In this document: in pieces, positions 36,979 to 45,324 of the stretch | How the letters are laid out: each line of letters opens with the position of its first letter | How positions within the stretch are numbered: the stretch's first letter is position 1 | Source: a bacterium | GTDB taxonomy: Bacteria; UBP6; UBA1177 | Assembly: GCA_017961325.1 (NCBI GenBank) | Contig: JAGCXM010000044.1 | Coordinates: 1-56,109, forward strand | Direction of reading: 5' to 3' | DNA: 56,109 nt | The notes under the pieces: generated by a model | Told to the model about the DNA's origin: nothing | Seen by the model: the letters and a program-made list of their open reading frames with translations, nothing else | Databases searched by the model: none | Made by a program: the position numbers and the translations under genes

Positions 36979-37845
36979 CTACATTCCTAAAAAGAAAGAC
37001 AAGACGGAATTCATGATTTCAGTAGGCAGAAGGAAAATCAGAAGACCGCCGGCGGCGAGAAACGGACCGAAATAAATCGCGTGTTCGACATCCTTTTCAT
37101 CTTTGGAATTAAGATCTTCTGCCGAAATGTTGCCGGCAATGCGCTTTTTCCCGAAGAAAATCTTTGCCGCGAGATAGAAAATTATGCCGCAAAGCGATGC
37201 CAGCAGCAGAATGAACGGGATCTTGACCGGTCCCGTGAAAGCTCCGATAGCTGCAAGGATCCAGACGTCGCCCAGACCCATGCCGATTTTTTTAGTGACG
37301 AGGTAAAAGAGAAGTATTGCAAGGAGAAGAAATCCGGCGCCGACGCCGATTCCGAGCAGAGACTCCTTCCAACTGATCGTCGGTTCGAAAAAACTCCACA
37401 CGATTCCCATGAAAATCGGCGGAATTATCACTTTCGAGTAAACGAACTGGGTTTTGTAGTCGATTGCCGCAGTGACGACGAGCGCCGAAATGAAGTAAAG
37501 CGGCAGAATGAGGCGCGGATAAAGCCCGAATTTGAGGAACGCGAAAAGATAGAGAAACGCGTTTAACAGCTCGATTGCCGGGTAAATCAGCGAAATTCTT
37601 TCGCCGCAGCCCGAACATTTTCCGCGCAGAAATAGCCAGCTGAGCACCGGAATATTTTCATACCATGTGATTTTATGATTGCATTTAGTGCAGGAACTCG
37701 GCGGAAACACTATGCTTTTCCCGAGCGGAATGCGGTAGATGCAGACATTGAGAAAGCTGCCGAATAGCAGCCCGTAAATAAAAACGAATGCAACCGAAAA
37801 CGGCATGAAACGCTTTGAATTAAGAATAAAGAAAAGATCTTCCAT
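36979..37845 (-). CDS. gspO: Prepilin peptidase / N-methyltransferase (GspO/PilD)
   Basis: The 288-residue membrane protein shows GSFLNVCIYRIP, two CxxC pairs of the zinc-binding loop (CTKCNH and CSGCGE), and the aspartate protease residues in AAIDYKTQ and MGLGDVW. It cleaves the leader of GspG-K and methylates the new N-terminus. GGGGGT precedes the ATG. It is transcribed ahead of rlmN and a terminator, then the pseudopilin operon, so it likely serves that T2SS. A role for type IV pili is possible, but no such genes are seen. Confidence 0.95.
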   Translation of the reverse strand: MEDLFFILNSKRFMPFSVAFVFIYGLLFGSFLNVCIYRIPLGKSIVFPPSSCTKCNHKITWYENIPVLSWLFLRGKCSGCGERISLIYPAIELLNAFLYLFAFLKFGLYPRLILPLYFISALVVTAAIDYKTQFVYSKVIIPPIFMGIVWSFFEPTISWKESLLGIGVGAGFLLLAILLFYLVTKKIGMGLGDVWILAAIGAFTGPVKIPFILLLASLCGIIFYLAAKIFFGKKRIAGNISAEDLNSKDEKDVEHAIYFGPFLAAGGLLIFLLPTEIMNSVLSFFLGM

Positions 37846-37969
37846 TTTACCCCCGAATCAACAGAAAAACGCCGAATTTTAAAGAGTCGACGCGGAAAGG
37901 CAAGAAATTGTTGTAATAAAACAGCTCTCCCTGAGTATTGTAAAGATATAGTTCTTTGGAATATGATTC

Positions 37970-38509
37970 CTACAGCAATCCCTTGATTTTCTCAGCAATT
38001 TCCGATGGTTCCACAGTTGATTCGAAGCGCTCGACGACATCGCCTTCGCGGTTTACGAGAAATTTCGTGAAATTCCATTTGATTTCGGCGTTGTTTTTAT
38101 AGTCCGGATCCATTTTTGCGACAAAACTTCCCATGAAATCGGCTTTTTCGCCCGTAAAACCTGCAAAACTTTTCTTGCTTTTGAGATATTTGTAAAGCGG
38201 TTCCGCGTTTTCGCCGTTTACTTCGATTTTTTTGAAGTTTTCGAAACCGGTGTTGAACTTCATCTGGCAGAACTCATGGATTTCGTCATCCGTGCCCGGT
38301 GCCTGATGCCCGAACTGGTCACACGGAAAATCCAGTATTTCCAGACCTTTTTCGTGGAACTCCTCCCAGAGTTTTTCCAGTCCGTCATACTGCGGAGTGA
38401 AGCCGCATCCGGTCGCCGTGTTCACGATAAGGAGCACCTTGCCTTTGAAATTTGCCATAGGAACATCGTTCCCCTTTCTGTCTTTCACCGTAAAATCGTA
38501 AATGTTCAT
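37970..38509 (-). CDS. Glutathione peroxidase-family thiol peroxidase
   Basis: The ATG at 38509 (MNIYDFTVKDRKG) has GGAG 9 nt upstream and is preferred to earlier starts. The 179-residue protein shows VNTATGCGFTPQY with the peroxidatic Cys (not selenocysteine), the ILDFPCDQFGHQ motif with a further Cys and Gln, and KWNFTKFLVNREG with the Trp-Asn pair. Many such Cys enzymes use thioredoxin. It protects against peroxides in the cytoplasm. It is divergent from the LeuD-like gene, and the 150-200 bp between them hold a palindrome. Confidence 0.93.
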   Translation of the reverse strand: MNIYDFTVKDRKGNDVPMANFKGKVLLIVNTATGCGFTPQYDGLEKLWEEFHEKGLEILDFPCDQFGHQAPGTDDEIHEFCQMKFNTGFENFKKIEVNGENAEPLYKYLKSKKSFAGFTGEKADFMGSFVAKMDPDYKNNAEIKWNFTKFLVNREGDVVERFESTVEPSEIAEKIKGLL

Positions 38510-38582
38510 GTTTTTCTCCATTGAAACAGTGAGCAAAAATTACGGCGGATTATACAGAATATATTTTCAGCGTCACTTTTTT

Positions 38583-38610
38583 TTGTCAAATGTCGGCAGT
38601 GATTTGACAA
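38583..38610. promoter_or_regulatory. Palindromic candidate operator overlapping the -35 box of the LeuD-like gene
   Basis: TTGTCAAAT and ATTTGACAA are perfect 9-nt inverted arms 10 nt apart. The right arm contains the -35 hexamer TTGACA. The 19-nt centre-to-centre spacing suits a dimeric regulator or a hairpin. The same inner arms occur in the rlmN terminator. Confidence 0.5.
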
Positions 38611-38631
38611 CTTTCCAAATTCTTCTAAAAT
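38604..38631 (+). promoter_or_regulatory. Promoter for the LeuD-like gene
   Basis: TTGACA (38604-38609) and TAAAAT (38626-38631) are 16 nt apart. The gene begins at 38717. Between them lies TCTCCA-TTG-TGGAGA (about 38660-38675), a small leader hairpin. Confidence 0.65.
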
Positions 38632-38716
38632 TTGTGGTTTTTTAACCTTACCTCTACCCATTCTCCATTGTGGAGAGGGGAACAAAAGTGGTGAGGTCGC
38701 TTTTATGGAGGGCAAA

Positions 38717-39223
38717 ATGAACAAACTTACGGCTGAAATTTTCGTGCTGAAGGACGCTTCGGGCAAACTCATCAATGACATCGATACCGATATGATTTTT
38801 CACAACAAGTATCTTTCGATCGTTGACATCAATCTCATGGGGCAGTACGCGCTCGACAACCTTGAAGGCTACAAGGATTTTTCGAAAAGAGTAAAAGAGG
38901 GAATGATAGTCGTTGCAGGAGAAAACTTCGGAGCGGGAAGCAGCCGTCAGCAGGCAGTTGACTGCTTTATTTCCCTGAATTTACAGGGAGTTGCGGCAAA
39001 ATCATTCGGTGCGATCTACAAAAGGAATATCATCAACACCGGTTTCCCGATGATAGAGATCCTCGACATAGCGGACGATGCGCTTGAAACGGGCAAAACT
39101 CTCGATTTCGTTATCGATTCAGGCGAAATCCTCGATAACGGCAAAGTTGCAGGTCACTTCAAAAAATTCTCTACGGTTCAGAAGGACATCATTGAAAAGA
39201 AAGGCCTTCTCAACTGCATTTAG
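38717..39223 (+). CDS. LeuD-type isopropylmalate/homoaconitase small subunit
   Basis: The ATG at 38717 has GGAGGG 6 nt upstream. The 168-residue protein has the aconitase swivel-domain signatures DIDTDMIFHNKYL, GENFGAGSSRQQAVDC, AKSFGAIYKRNIINTGFP. It would pair with a LeuC-type large subunit to isomerise isopropylmalate, homocitrate, or a related acid. No large-subunit gene is adjacent, which is unusual because the two are normally neighbours. The short form resembles the LeuD/HacB group. The substrate is open. Confidence 0.87.
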   Translation: MNKLTAEIFVLKDASGKLINDIDTDMIFHNKYLSIVDINLMGQYALDNLEGYKDFSKRVKEGMIVVAGENFGAGSSRQQAVDCFISLNLQGVAAKSFGAIYKRNIINTGFPMIEILDIADDALETGKTLDFVIDSGEILDNGKVAGHFKKFSTVQKDIIEKKGLLNCI

Positions 39224-39352
39224 TTGTCTTTTAGGGAACTTTTTTAACGAAAATATTCCCTGACTGACGGGTGTAATGCATAAAAAACTTGATTTTGCCA
39301 CGAAAATAAAAGTAGTCGTCAGCAAGTCAACAATAAAAACATTCCAGGAAAT

Positions 39353-39381
39353 TTGACAAAATATTTTATTGCTTTTATCAT
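39353..39381 (+). promoter_or_regulatory. Candidate promoter for the first AAA/DUF4143 gene
   Basis: TTGACA (39353-39358) and TATCAT (39376-39381) are 17 nt apart, about 130 nt before the ATG. The rest of the 290-bp gap is AT-rich, and nothing else was recognised in it. Confidence 0.5.
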
Positions 39382-39514
39382 ACATTCTGCAAAAAGGTCT
39401 TTTTAATTAGGTAAACATAAATTATTTTTGCACAATAATTTGCAAAAATGGATTTTTTAACTGTTTTACTAATCGTTTTTGGATTTTATTCCAAAAATGT
39501 AAAGCAGAGGTCGC

Positions 39515-40798
39515 ATGGACATAAAAAGAGACCGTTACCTTGAAAAATTGAAAATCCGGATGCACAACGGATTTGTAAAAGTCATAACAGGAATAAGAAG
39601 AAGCGGGAAATCTTATCTTCTCAACAAAATATTTTACAAATGGCTGCTTGATTCAGGAGTCGATAGTTCACACATCATAAAATTCGCTTTCGACAGCGCC
39701 GAAGACCTTGAAGTGATAAACGAGGATTATCTGAATGCTGATTTAAAGGGAAGAAAAGTCGATCCTGTAAAATTTACGGCATATATCAAAAGCAAAATCT
39801 CAGACGGCGGGCGATATTATCTTCTGCTTGACGAAGTACAGAAACTTGGTTCATTTGAAGCGGTTCTGAACGGATATCTCCGCAAAGATAATCTTGATAT
39901 CTATGTTACAGGAAGCAACTCGAAATTTCTTTCTTCCGATATTCTTACCGAATTTGAGGGGCGCGGTGATGAAATTCATCTTCTTCCGCTCAATTTCAGT
40001 GAATTTTTCAGCGCTTTCAAAGGAACAAAAGAAGAGGCTCTGGAAAATTATCTGATATACGGCGGGCTTCCGGCTGTTGCGTCAATGATTACAAACGAAC
40101 AGAAAAGCTATTATCTTTCAAACCAGCTCAACAATGTCTATTTCCGGGATATAATTCTTCGCAACAGTTTGCGCCGCGAAAAAGAGCTCGAGGAACTGCT
40201 TGATGTTCTTGCTTCAGGTGTGTCGTGTCTCACAAATCCGAAGAAACTTGAAAACACGTTTCTCTCATTGGAAGGAAAAAAGATTTCAGGCGCCACAATA
40301 GAAAAATTCATTGGTTATTTCATCGATTCTTTCATAATATCAAAGGCAAACCGCTATGACGTGAAAGGAAAAAAATATATCGGATCTCCTTACAAAATAT
40401 ATTTTGAGGATATCGGGTTGAGAAACGCCCGCCTAAATTTCAGACAGATCGAAGAAACGCACATTATCGAAAATATCATATACAACGAACTCCGTTTCAG
40501 AGGTTTTAATGTCGATGTCGGCGTGGTGGAATCAAGGGAAAATAACGGACCGAGACAGTATTACGAAATTGATTTTGTTGCAACGAGCGGAAGCAAAAAA
40601 TATTACATTCAGTCAGCATACAACATTCCTGATCTTGAAAAATGGAATCAGGAGACGAAATCTCTTCGGAAAATAGACGATTCTTTCAAAAAAATTGTTG
40701 TTGTCAGAAACCCTGTTGTACCGAGATATGATGATTTCGGATGTGTAGTTATCGGAATTTATGATTTTCTTCTGAATGAAAACAGTCTTGAAATATAG
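39515..40798 (+). CDS. AAA_14/DUF4143 ATPase
   Basis: The 427-residue protein has Walker A TGIRRSGKSYLL (about residues 25-36), Walker B YYLLLDEVQ (about 105-113) and sensor-1-like YVTGSNSKFLSS. The DUF4143 region after about residue 215 carries YFRDIILRNSLRREKEL. The last 100 or so residues include FNVDVG and YEIDFVATSGSKKYYIQ, a restriction-nuclease-like end. The family is widespread and its function is unknown; several members look like selfish or defence-related genes. A -GGT- ribosome site (AGAGGT) precedes the ATG. Confidence 0.9.
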   Translation: MDIKRDRYLEKLKIRMHNGFVKVITGIRRSGKSYLLNKIFYKWLLDSGVDSSHIIKFAFDSAEDLEVINEDYLNADLKGRKVDPVKFTAYIKSKISDGGRYYLLLDEVQKLGSFEAVLNGYLRKDNLDIYVTGSNSKFLSSDILTEFEGRGDEIHLLPLNFSEFFSAFKGTKEEALENYLIYGGLPAVASMITNEQKSYYLSNQLNNVYFRDIILRNSLRREKELEELLDVLASGVSCLTNPKKLENTFLSLEGKKISGATIEKFIGYFIDSFIISKANRYDVKGKKYIGSPYKIYFEDIGLRNARLNFRQIEETHIIENIIYNELRFRGFNVDVGVVESRENNGPRQYYEIDFVATSGSKKYYIQSAYNIPDLEKWNQETKSLRKIDDSFKKIVVVRNPVVPRYDDFGCVVIGIYDFLLNENSLEI

Positions 40799-40858
40799 AA
40801 CGGTAATTGTTTCAAGGCTACCGCAAATTTAAAAACTTTTTTTAGAAAATCTCTACAT

Positions 40859-40864
40859 TATAAT
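40859..40864 (+). promoter_or_regulatory. -10 box upstream of malQ
   Basis: TATAAT occurs 30 nt before the malQ start. A good -35 box was not found, only T-rich sequence about 17 nt upstream. Confidence 0.45.
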
Positions 40865-40893
40865 CCTGCGGGTTTTGTTTTGTGGAGGAAAAA

Positions 40894-42405
40894 ATGACAG
40901 AAAAAACGAAAACAAATCCGAGAAAGGCGGGTATAATCCTGCATCCGACATCCCTTCCCGGCCGCTACGGCATCGGCTTTTTCGGCAAATCTGCTTTCGA
41001 TTTTGTCGATTTCATGGCTGAATCGGGAATAAGGATCTGGCAGATCCTGCCGCTCACTCCGACAGGCGCCGACGGCTGTCCCTACAACTCTTTCAGCGCG
41101 TTTGCGGGAAATGAGATCTTGATTGATATCGACGAGCTTTTTGAGAAGAATTTTGCTGAAAAACCGATCGAAATGCCGGATTTTGACAACTTTCGGGTCG
41201 ATTATCCGAAAGTTATTGACTTCAAAGCGAAAATTCTGGATGAAGCGGCTGAAAATTTTTACAAAGTCCGTGAAAATTATCCGGAATTTTCAGTTTTTGT
41301 CGAAGAAAACTCCTCATGGTTGCGTGATTTCGCACTTTTCAGAGTTCTCACGAAAAATTTTGACGGAAAATCGTGGAAATTCTGGCCTGCTGCATTCAGA
41401 AATCACGATGAAAAAGCTTTGAAAGAGTTTGAAAAAGCGCATGAAAAAGAGCTTTTCCGCCACTTTTTCGCGCAGTGGCTCTTCTTTTCACAGTGGAAAA
41501 AACTCAAAAATTACGCAAATGAAAAAGATATCGAGATCATGGGTGACATCCCGATCTTCCTTTCGTTCGACAGTGCCGATGTCTGGGCGAACCAGCATAT
41601 TTTCAAGATGAATGACGGCGTCATGTCGGAAGTCGCAGGCGTTCCGCCGGATTATTTCAGCGCCGACGGGCAGCTCTGGGGAAATCCGCTCTATGACTGG
41701 AAAGTGCTTGAAAAAGAGGATTTTTCGTGGTGGATCGACCGTTTTCTCCACAATCTGAAACTTTACGATATCCTGCGCCTCGACCATTTCAGAGGCTTCA
41801 GCGCATACTGGTCCGTTCCGGCAACCGAAAAAACGGCCAAAAACGGTCACTGGGAAAAAGGCCCGCGTGAAAAACTTTTTGAAACTCTCTTCAAAAAAGC
41901 GGGGAAGATCCCTATCGTCGCGGAAGATCTGGGCGATATCGATGCAGATGTTATCAAACTCCGTGAAAACTGCGGATTTGCAGGAATGAAAGTGCTTCAG
42001 TTCGCCTTTTACGAAGGGACTGACCACGAATTCCTGCCGCACAACTATACAAATACAAACTGCGTCTGCTACACCGGAACGCATGACAACGACACTATAG
42101 TCGGCTGGTTCTGGTCGCTTTCTGACGGAACGAAGTCGTTTGTGACCCACTATCTGGGAAGCAACGGAGACGACATCCACTGGAAAATGATCAGACTTGC
42201 GATGTCATCCATCGCCGAAAAAGCACTGTTTCCGCTTCAGGATGTCCTCGGCTGGGGAGGAGACTGCCGCTTCAACGTTCCCGGAACGACAGGACCGCAG
42301 AACTGGTCGTGGCGCTTCCAGAAAGGTTCCCTTTCAAAATACCATTCAGACCTGCTTCGCGGCATAGTTGTCGCATTCAACAGAGAAAATAAGAAAAGTT
42401 CGTAA
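40894..42405 (+). CDS. malQ: 4-alpha-glucanotransferase
   Basis: The ATG at 40894 has GGAGG 6 nt upstream. The 503-residue GH77 enzyme shows GIILHPTSLPGRYGIG, WQILPLTPTGADGCPYNS, IMGDIPIFLSFDSADVW, and the catalytic segments ILRLDHFRGF (nucleophile Asp), VAEDLGDI (acid/base Glu) and GTHDNDT (transition-state Asp). It transfers maltooligosaccharide units and works with glycogen or maltodextrin enzymes. None of those are in this window. The gene stands alone, with a palindromic repeat following. Confidence 0.97.
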   Translation: MTEKTKTNPRKAGIILHPTSLPGRYGIGFFGKSAFDFVDFMAESGIRIWQILPLTPTGADGCPYNSFSAFAGNEILIDIDELFEKNFAEKPIEMPDFDNFRVDYPKVIDFKAKILDEAAENFYKVRENYPEFSVFVEENSSWLRDFALFRVLTKNFDGKSWKFWPAAFRNHDEKALKEFEKAHEKELFRHFFAQWLFFSQWKKLKNYANEKDIEIMGDIPIFLSFDSADVWANQHIFKMNDGVMSEVAGVPPDYFSADGQLWGNPLYDWKVLEKEDFSWWIDRFLHNLKLYDILRLDHFRGFSAYWSVPATEKTAKNGHWEKGPREKLFETLFKKAGKIPIVAEDLGDIDADVIKLRENCGFAGMKVLQFAFYEGTDHEFLPHNYTNTNCVCYTGTHDNDTIVGWFWSLSDGTKSFVTHYLGSNGDDIHWKMIRLAMSSIAEKALFPLQDVLGWGGDCRFNVPGTTGPQNWSWRFQKGSLSKYHSDLLRGIVVAFNRENKKSS

Positions 42406-42454
42406 TCTCTCGCAATTTCCGAATAATTGAATATAATACAAAGGTTTTCTTGTA

Positions 42455-42476
42455 GAGACGTAACCTGATACGTCTC
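42455..42476. repeat. Palindrome with ACCTGA loop (copy C)
   Basis: GAGACGTA and TACGTCTC are perfect arms around ACCTGA. The loop equals that of copies A and B read on the minus strand, and the arms share GAG.CGT. It lies between malQ and the nucleotidyltransferase gene. Confidence 0.75.
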
Positions 42477-42494
42477 ATTTACGGAGGTTCAGAA

Positions 42495-42806
42495 ATGCCT
42501 GAAAATGAAATCAATCTCATAAAAGAGAAACTTGTGAACGAGCTGACACCGTTGAAAATATATCTCTTCGGTTCATTTGCGGACGGAACGGCGACCGAAG
42601 ACAGCGACTTCGATTTTTATATCATTGTCAAGGACGGTTCACAGAATCTTGCCGATTTGACGGCTGAAGCTTACAAGTCAATCCGTTCGGTGCGAAGCCG
42701 CGCAGTGGACATTGTCATCTGCACGGAGAGCCGATTTGAAAGCCGTAAAAACAGAATGGGAATTGAAAACGAAGTTATGAACAAAGGAGTGCTGCTGTAT
42801 GGCTAA
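42495..42806 (+). CDS. MNT-type minimal nucleotidyltransferase (antitoxin-like)
   Basis: The 103-residue protein has the Pol-beta-like motif GSFADGTATEDSDFDF (about residues 27-42), with the third Asp likely in VDIVICT. Such minimal nucleotidyltransferases pair with HEPN proteins, and in studied pairs (MntA-HepT) they AMPylate and silence the toxin. GGAGG precedes the ATG. It overlaps the HEPN gene by 8 nt (ATGGCTAA), so the two are translationally coupled. Confidence 0.9.
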   Translation: MPENEINLIKEKLVNELTPLKIYLFGSFADGTATEDSDFDFYIIVKDGSQNLADLTAEAYKSIRSVRSRAVDIVICTESRFESRKNRMGIENEVMNKGVLLYG

Positions 42807-43203
42807 CGAAAATTTAAACGACGCGAAAGAATGGCTTTCCTTTGCGGAAGCGGATTTAGGAGTTGCGACTCATCTTTTGGCGACATATAACCCGAAACCG
42901 CTTGAAATCGTGTGCTTTCACTGCCAGCAGGCGGCCGAAAAAGTTGTCAAAGCATTGATTGTGCTGAACGGCAGTCAGGGCGGAATCCCCAAAAAGCATG
43001 ATCTTTTTCTTCTGTTGAATCAGATAAAAGACACCGTCAAAATCGATGAAAAATATTACAATTATGCAGATATTCTGACTCCTTACGCTGTTTCGATGCG
43101 TTATCCCAACGAACTGTTTCTTGAAGAACGCCATGCAGTAAAAGCGATAGATATGGCTAAGGAATTTGTCGATTGGGCAAAAAGTATTGTTTCGATTATT
43201 TAG
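42799..43203 (+). CDS. HEPN-domain protein (partner of MNT)
   Basis: The 134-residue helical protein contains CFHCQQAAEKVVKALIV (about residues 36-52) and KKHDLFLLLNQI, typical of PF05168 HEPN proteins. The classic RNase motif R-x4-6-H is not evident. The closest candidate is RYPNELFLEERHAVKA (about 101-116), in which R and H are too far apart. It may be an inactive or divergent HEPN, or not a toxin at all. Pairing with the MNT gene is certain from the overlap. Function as a toxin-antitoxin system is inferred. Confidence 0.85.
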   Translation: MANENLNDAKEWLSFAEADLGVATHLLATYNPKPLEIVCFHCQQAAEKVVKALIVLNGSQGGIPKKHDLFLLLNQIKDTVKIDEKYYNYADILTPYAVSMRYPNELFLEERHAVKAIDMAKEFVDWAKSIVSII

Positions 43204-43214
43204 GAAAAACCTTA

Positions 43215-43436
43215 ATGAGAAAAATTTCTTTATTTTTATTGTTTTTTGCAATTTTCATTTTTGCCGCATGCGGCGGTTCGAAAAACGATGACAAAACCGA
43301 TTCTGACCGACCAGAAGGTTCTCTTTACGGTAAATGCTACCAAAATAAAACCTGTAACAAAGGACTTGAATGTGATACAGCGAATAATATTTGTATTAAA
43401 GAATCTGAAAAGAATTTAAGGCAAAAGTATGAATAG
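43215..43436 (+). CDS. Small Cys-rich lipoprotein
   Basis: The ATG at 43215 (MRKISLFLLFFAIFIFAACGG) starts a signal peptide with lipobox FAAC, with AGGAAA 8 nt upstream. The mature part of about 53 residues has an Asp-rich stretch followed by a Cys pattern (GKCYQNKTCNKGLECDT, NNICIKE) similar to Cys-rich repeats of secreted proteins. It overlaps the following glycoside-hydrolase-like gene by 8 nt, so the two are likely made together at the envelope. No function is recognised. Confidence 0.8.
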   Translation: MRKISLFLLFFAIFIFAACGGSKNDDKTDSDRPEGSLYGKCYQNKTCNKGLECDTANNICIKESEKNLRQKYE

Positions 43437-44733
43437 AATCAATAATTATTTCAGTCTGTTAGCTGTTGCGTTTGCGGTTCTGTTCTGTACATCCTGCGAG
43501 CTTGAATACACGCCGATGAACAGTGACCCTTTCCGTGTGGCACTTTCGCTGAGCCCGTTTGCCCTCAATCAGTTTGAAGACGGCTATTCATTTGTTGTCG
43601 GTGATAAAACAGCGACTACACCCGCCGAGTTGCAAGCCATCTACCGTGACCTCGGTTCGACCGAGATGTTCGTGCGAATCGCCACAAAGCGCCACAAAAC
43701 ATACAAGGAAGACGGCGTCACTCTGGACAACACTGTCGACGGCAAGGAAGACGAAAACGCCAACGTCCATACATTCGACCAGGCGATAGAACTCTGCAAG
43801 ATCGCAGCCGGGCTGGATATTCCGATAAACCCCGAAATCATGGGAGCTTACATCTACATGGATATGGACAAGCAGCAGGAGCCGCGTTTCGAGGAATATC
43901 CCGAAATCTATGCTCTCCAGAACGGCAAAGAGTGGTCAGATCTTTCAGTGGATGAGGCCTGCACCGTGATGGAAGCTTACGCTGCTTTTGTCGCGGAGGA
44001 ACTTCTCACTACCGGCTGCACGATAAACAACTGGAATCTCGGCAACGAGGCGAATTTCGGTTTCGCCGCTACCGGAAAAGGGATTTCCGATATAAAAAAA
44101 TACACCGGCTCTGTATTTTCGGTATGGTGGCTCAAGGAAAACATCTGGAAAGACGAGGCTCGCGTGCTGGCAGCCACGAAAAAAGGCGTTCTGAGCGCCT
44201 ACGACAAACTGGGGATCGATGCGGCAAACGTAAAATTCTCGACTCATATCGCAACTGTAGTTTCAACTCCCCGCGCGACCGTCTCTTTCTTTAAAACGCT
44301 GGTTGAAAACGGTTACAAAGTTGACGTGGCGGGCATAAGCTACTATCCGAGCGCGTCTTCCATGGCGGTAGACAGATGGGACATGCTCACCAGAACGGTC
44401 GTGCGCATAAACCATGAACTCAAAGTTCCTGTTTTTATTGCCGAATTCGCTTATCCGTCGGGCAAAATGGAAGGCCCCTTCGCAGGCTGGAACAAGAAGT
44501 TGAAAAACTACAAGCACAATCAGCACGGACAGGCTGAGATCTATGCCGACGTGATCGAATGGGGCAGAGAATACGGCTTGGCGGGCATCCGCTACTGGGC
44601 GCCAGATTATGAAAAGTGGTACGCAATGTCGATGTTTGAGTTCGCCGACAAAAAAGGGACTGCAAAAGAGATTCTCCTGAACCACAAAGAACTGATCGGC
44701 GGATCAGATGAAAGTGAAAACGAGGGAGAGTAG
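43429..44733 (+). CDS. GH53-like glycoside hydrolase lipoprotein
   Basis: The 434-residue protein begins with a signal peptide ending in a lipobox (FCTSC). The rest reads as a TIM-barrel glycoside hydrolase of clan A. NWNLGNEANFG has the acid/base Glu near residue 207, VDVAGISYYPSAS is the strand-6 motif, and VFIAEFAYPSGKM has the nucleophile Glu near residue 339. This layout is closest to GH53 endo-beta-1,4-galactanases, but other clan A families are possible. It would act on plant or mucosal polysaccharide at the cell surface. It is coupled to the small lipoprotein upstream and the barrel-like protein downstream. Confidence 0.75.
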   Translation: MNRINNYFSLLAVAFAVLFCTSCELEYTPMNSDPFRVALSLSPFALNQFEDGYSFVVGDKTATTPAELQAIYRDLGSTEMFVRIATKRHKTYKEDGVTLDNTVDGKEDENANVHTFDQAIELCKIAAGLDIPINPEIMGAYIYMDMDKQQEPRFEEYPEIYALQNGKEWSDLSVDEACTVMEAYAAFVAEELLTTGCTINNWNLGNEANFGFAATGKGISDIKKYTGSVFSVWWLKENIWKDEARVLAATKKGVLSAYDKLGIDAANVKFSTHIATVVSTPRATVSFFKTLVENGYKVDVAGISYYPSASSMAVDRWDMLTRTVVRINHELKVPVFIAEFAYPSGKMEGPFAGWNKKLKNYKHNQHGQAEIYADVIEWGREYGLAGIRYWAPDYEKWYAMSMFEFADKKGTAKEILLNHKELIGGSDESENEGE

Positions 44734-44734
44734 C

Positions 44735-45292
44735 ATGAAAAAGAAGATTATACTGATTATTATGCTCCTTTTATCAGCTGTTCCTGCGTTTGCACAGACA
44801 GAAACTTCTCCGAAACTCATCGGCATGAGCGGCGGAGCCGGCCTCCCTTTTGAAGTCTATGACCTTGAAGCGATGGGCATTAACTTACATTTGGGCTTTG
44901 ACTATGCCCATCCGGTCAAAAACAACCTTGCCATCGGATTCTATCTCAATTTAGGCGGCGGTGTCATGGGAGCACTGCATCCTTACAGCGAATACGACCG
45001 CTATTACTACCCTTTCAGATTTTCGGCAGGTCTTTTAATGGAGATCGGCGACTTGCAGAAAAGACCTTTCATTCTCGGTGTCGCACCCTGCACCGGAATG
45101 GGCTTTGTGGACATGGACCTTTTCATTCCTCTGGAAATCCGCTTCGGCCGCTTCATCACTGACAACTGGTACATTGTCGCCGAACTGACCTACGGCATTT
45201 CACTGGCGCATGAAACTGCGTATTTAGAACCCTCGGTAAGAGTAGGATATAATTTCGGACGAAAGAGCAAGAAACAATCGGAGGCAAAATGA
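44735..45292 (+). CDS. Small outer-membrane beta-barrel-like protein
   Basis: The ATG at 44735 follows the previous stop closely, with GGGAGAG upstream. A signal peptide (MKKKIILIIMLLLSAVPAFAQ) precedes about 165 residues of alternating strands rich in Gly and aromatics (LHLGFDYAHPVKNNLAIGFYL, YIVAELTYGISLAHE). The C-terminus SVRVGYNFGRKSKKQSEAK resembles a final barrel strand plus a basic tail. No family was recognised. It is the third gene of the lipoprotein-GH-barrel operon. Confidence 0.7.
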   Translation: MKKKIILIIMLLLSAVPAFAQTETSPKLIGMSGGAGLPFEVYDLEAMGINLHLGFDYAHPVKNNLAIGFYLNLGGGVMGALHPYSEYDRYYYPFRFSAGLLMEIGDLQKRPFILGVAPCTGMGFVDMDLFIPLEIRFGRFITDNWYIVAELTYGISLAHETAYLEPSVRVGYNFGRKSKKQSEAK

Positions 45293-45324
45293 AAAAATTC
45301 TGCTTTATTTTGCAAACTCACTAA
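45289..45324 (+). pseudogene. Start of a lost gene (11-codon remnant)
   Basis: A perfect GGAGG ribosome site (45280-45284) lies 4-5 nt before an ATG that overlaps the barrel gene stop (ATGA), as expected for a fourth operon gene. The frame reads MKKFCFILQTH and then stops. The basic-hydrophobic start resembles a signal peptide. The remainder appears to be missing, replaced by AT-rich repeats and the AAA/DUF4143 gene. Confidence 0.5.

Noticed and set aside
37970-38509. Selenoprotein form of glutathione peroxidase
   Set aside because: The active-site codon is Cys, and no in-frame TGA is present.
42495-43203. Complete, proven toxin-antitoxin system
   Set aside because: The gene pair is clear, but the HEPN RNase motif is not visible, so toxicity is not claimed.
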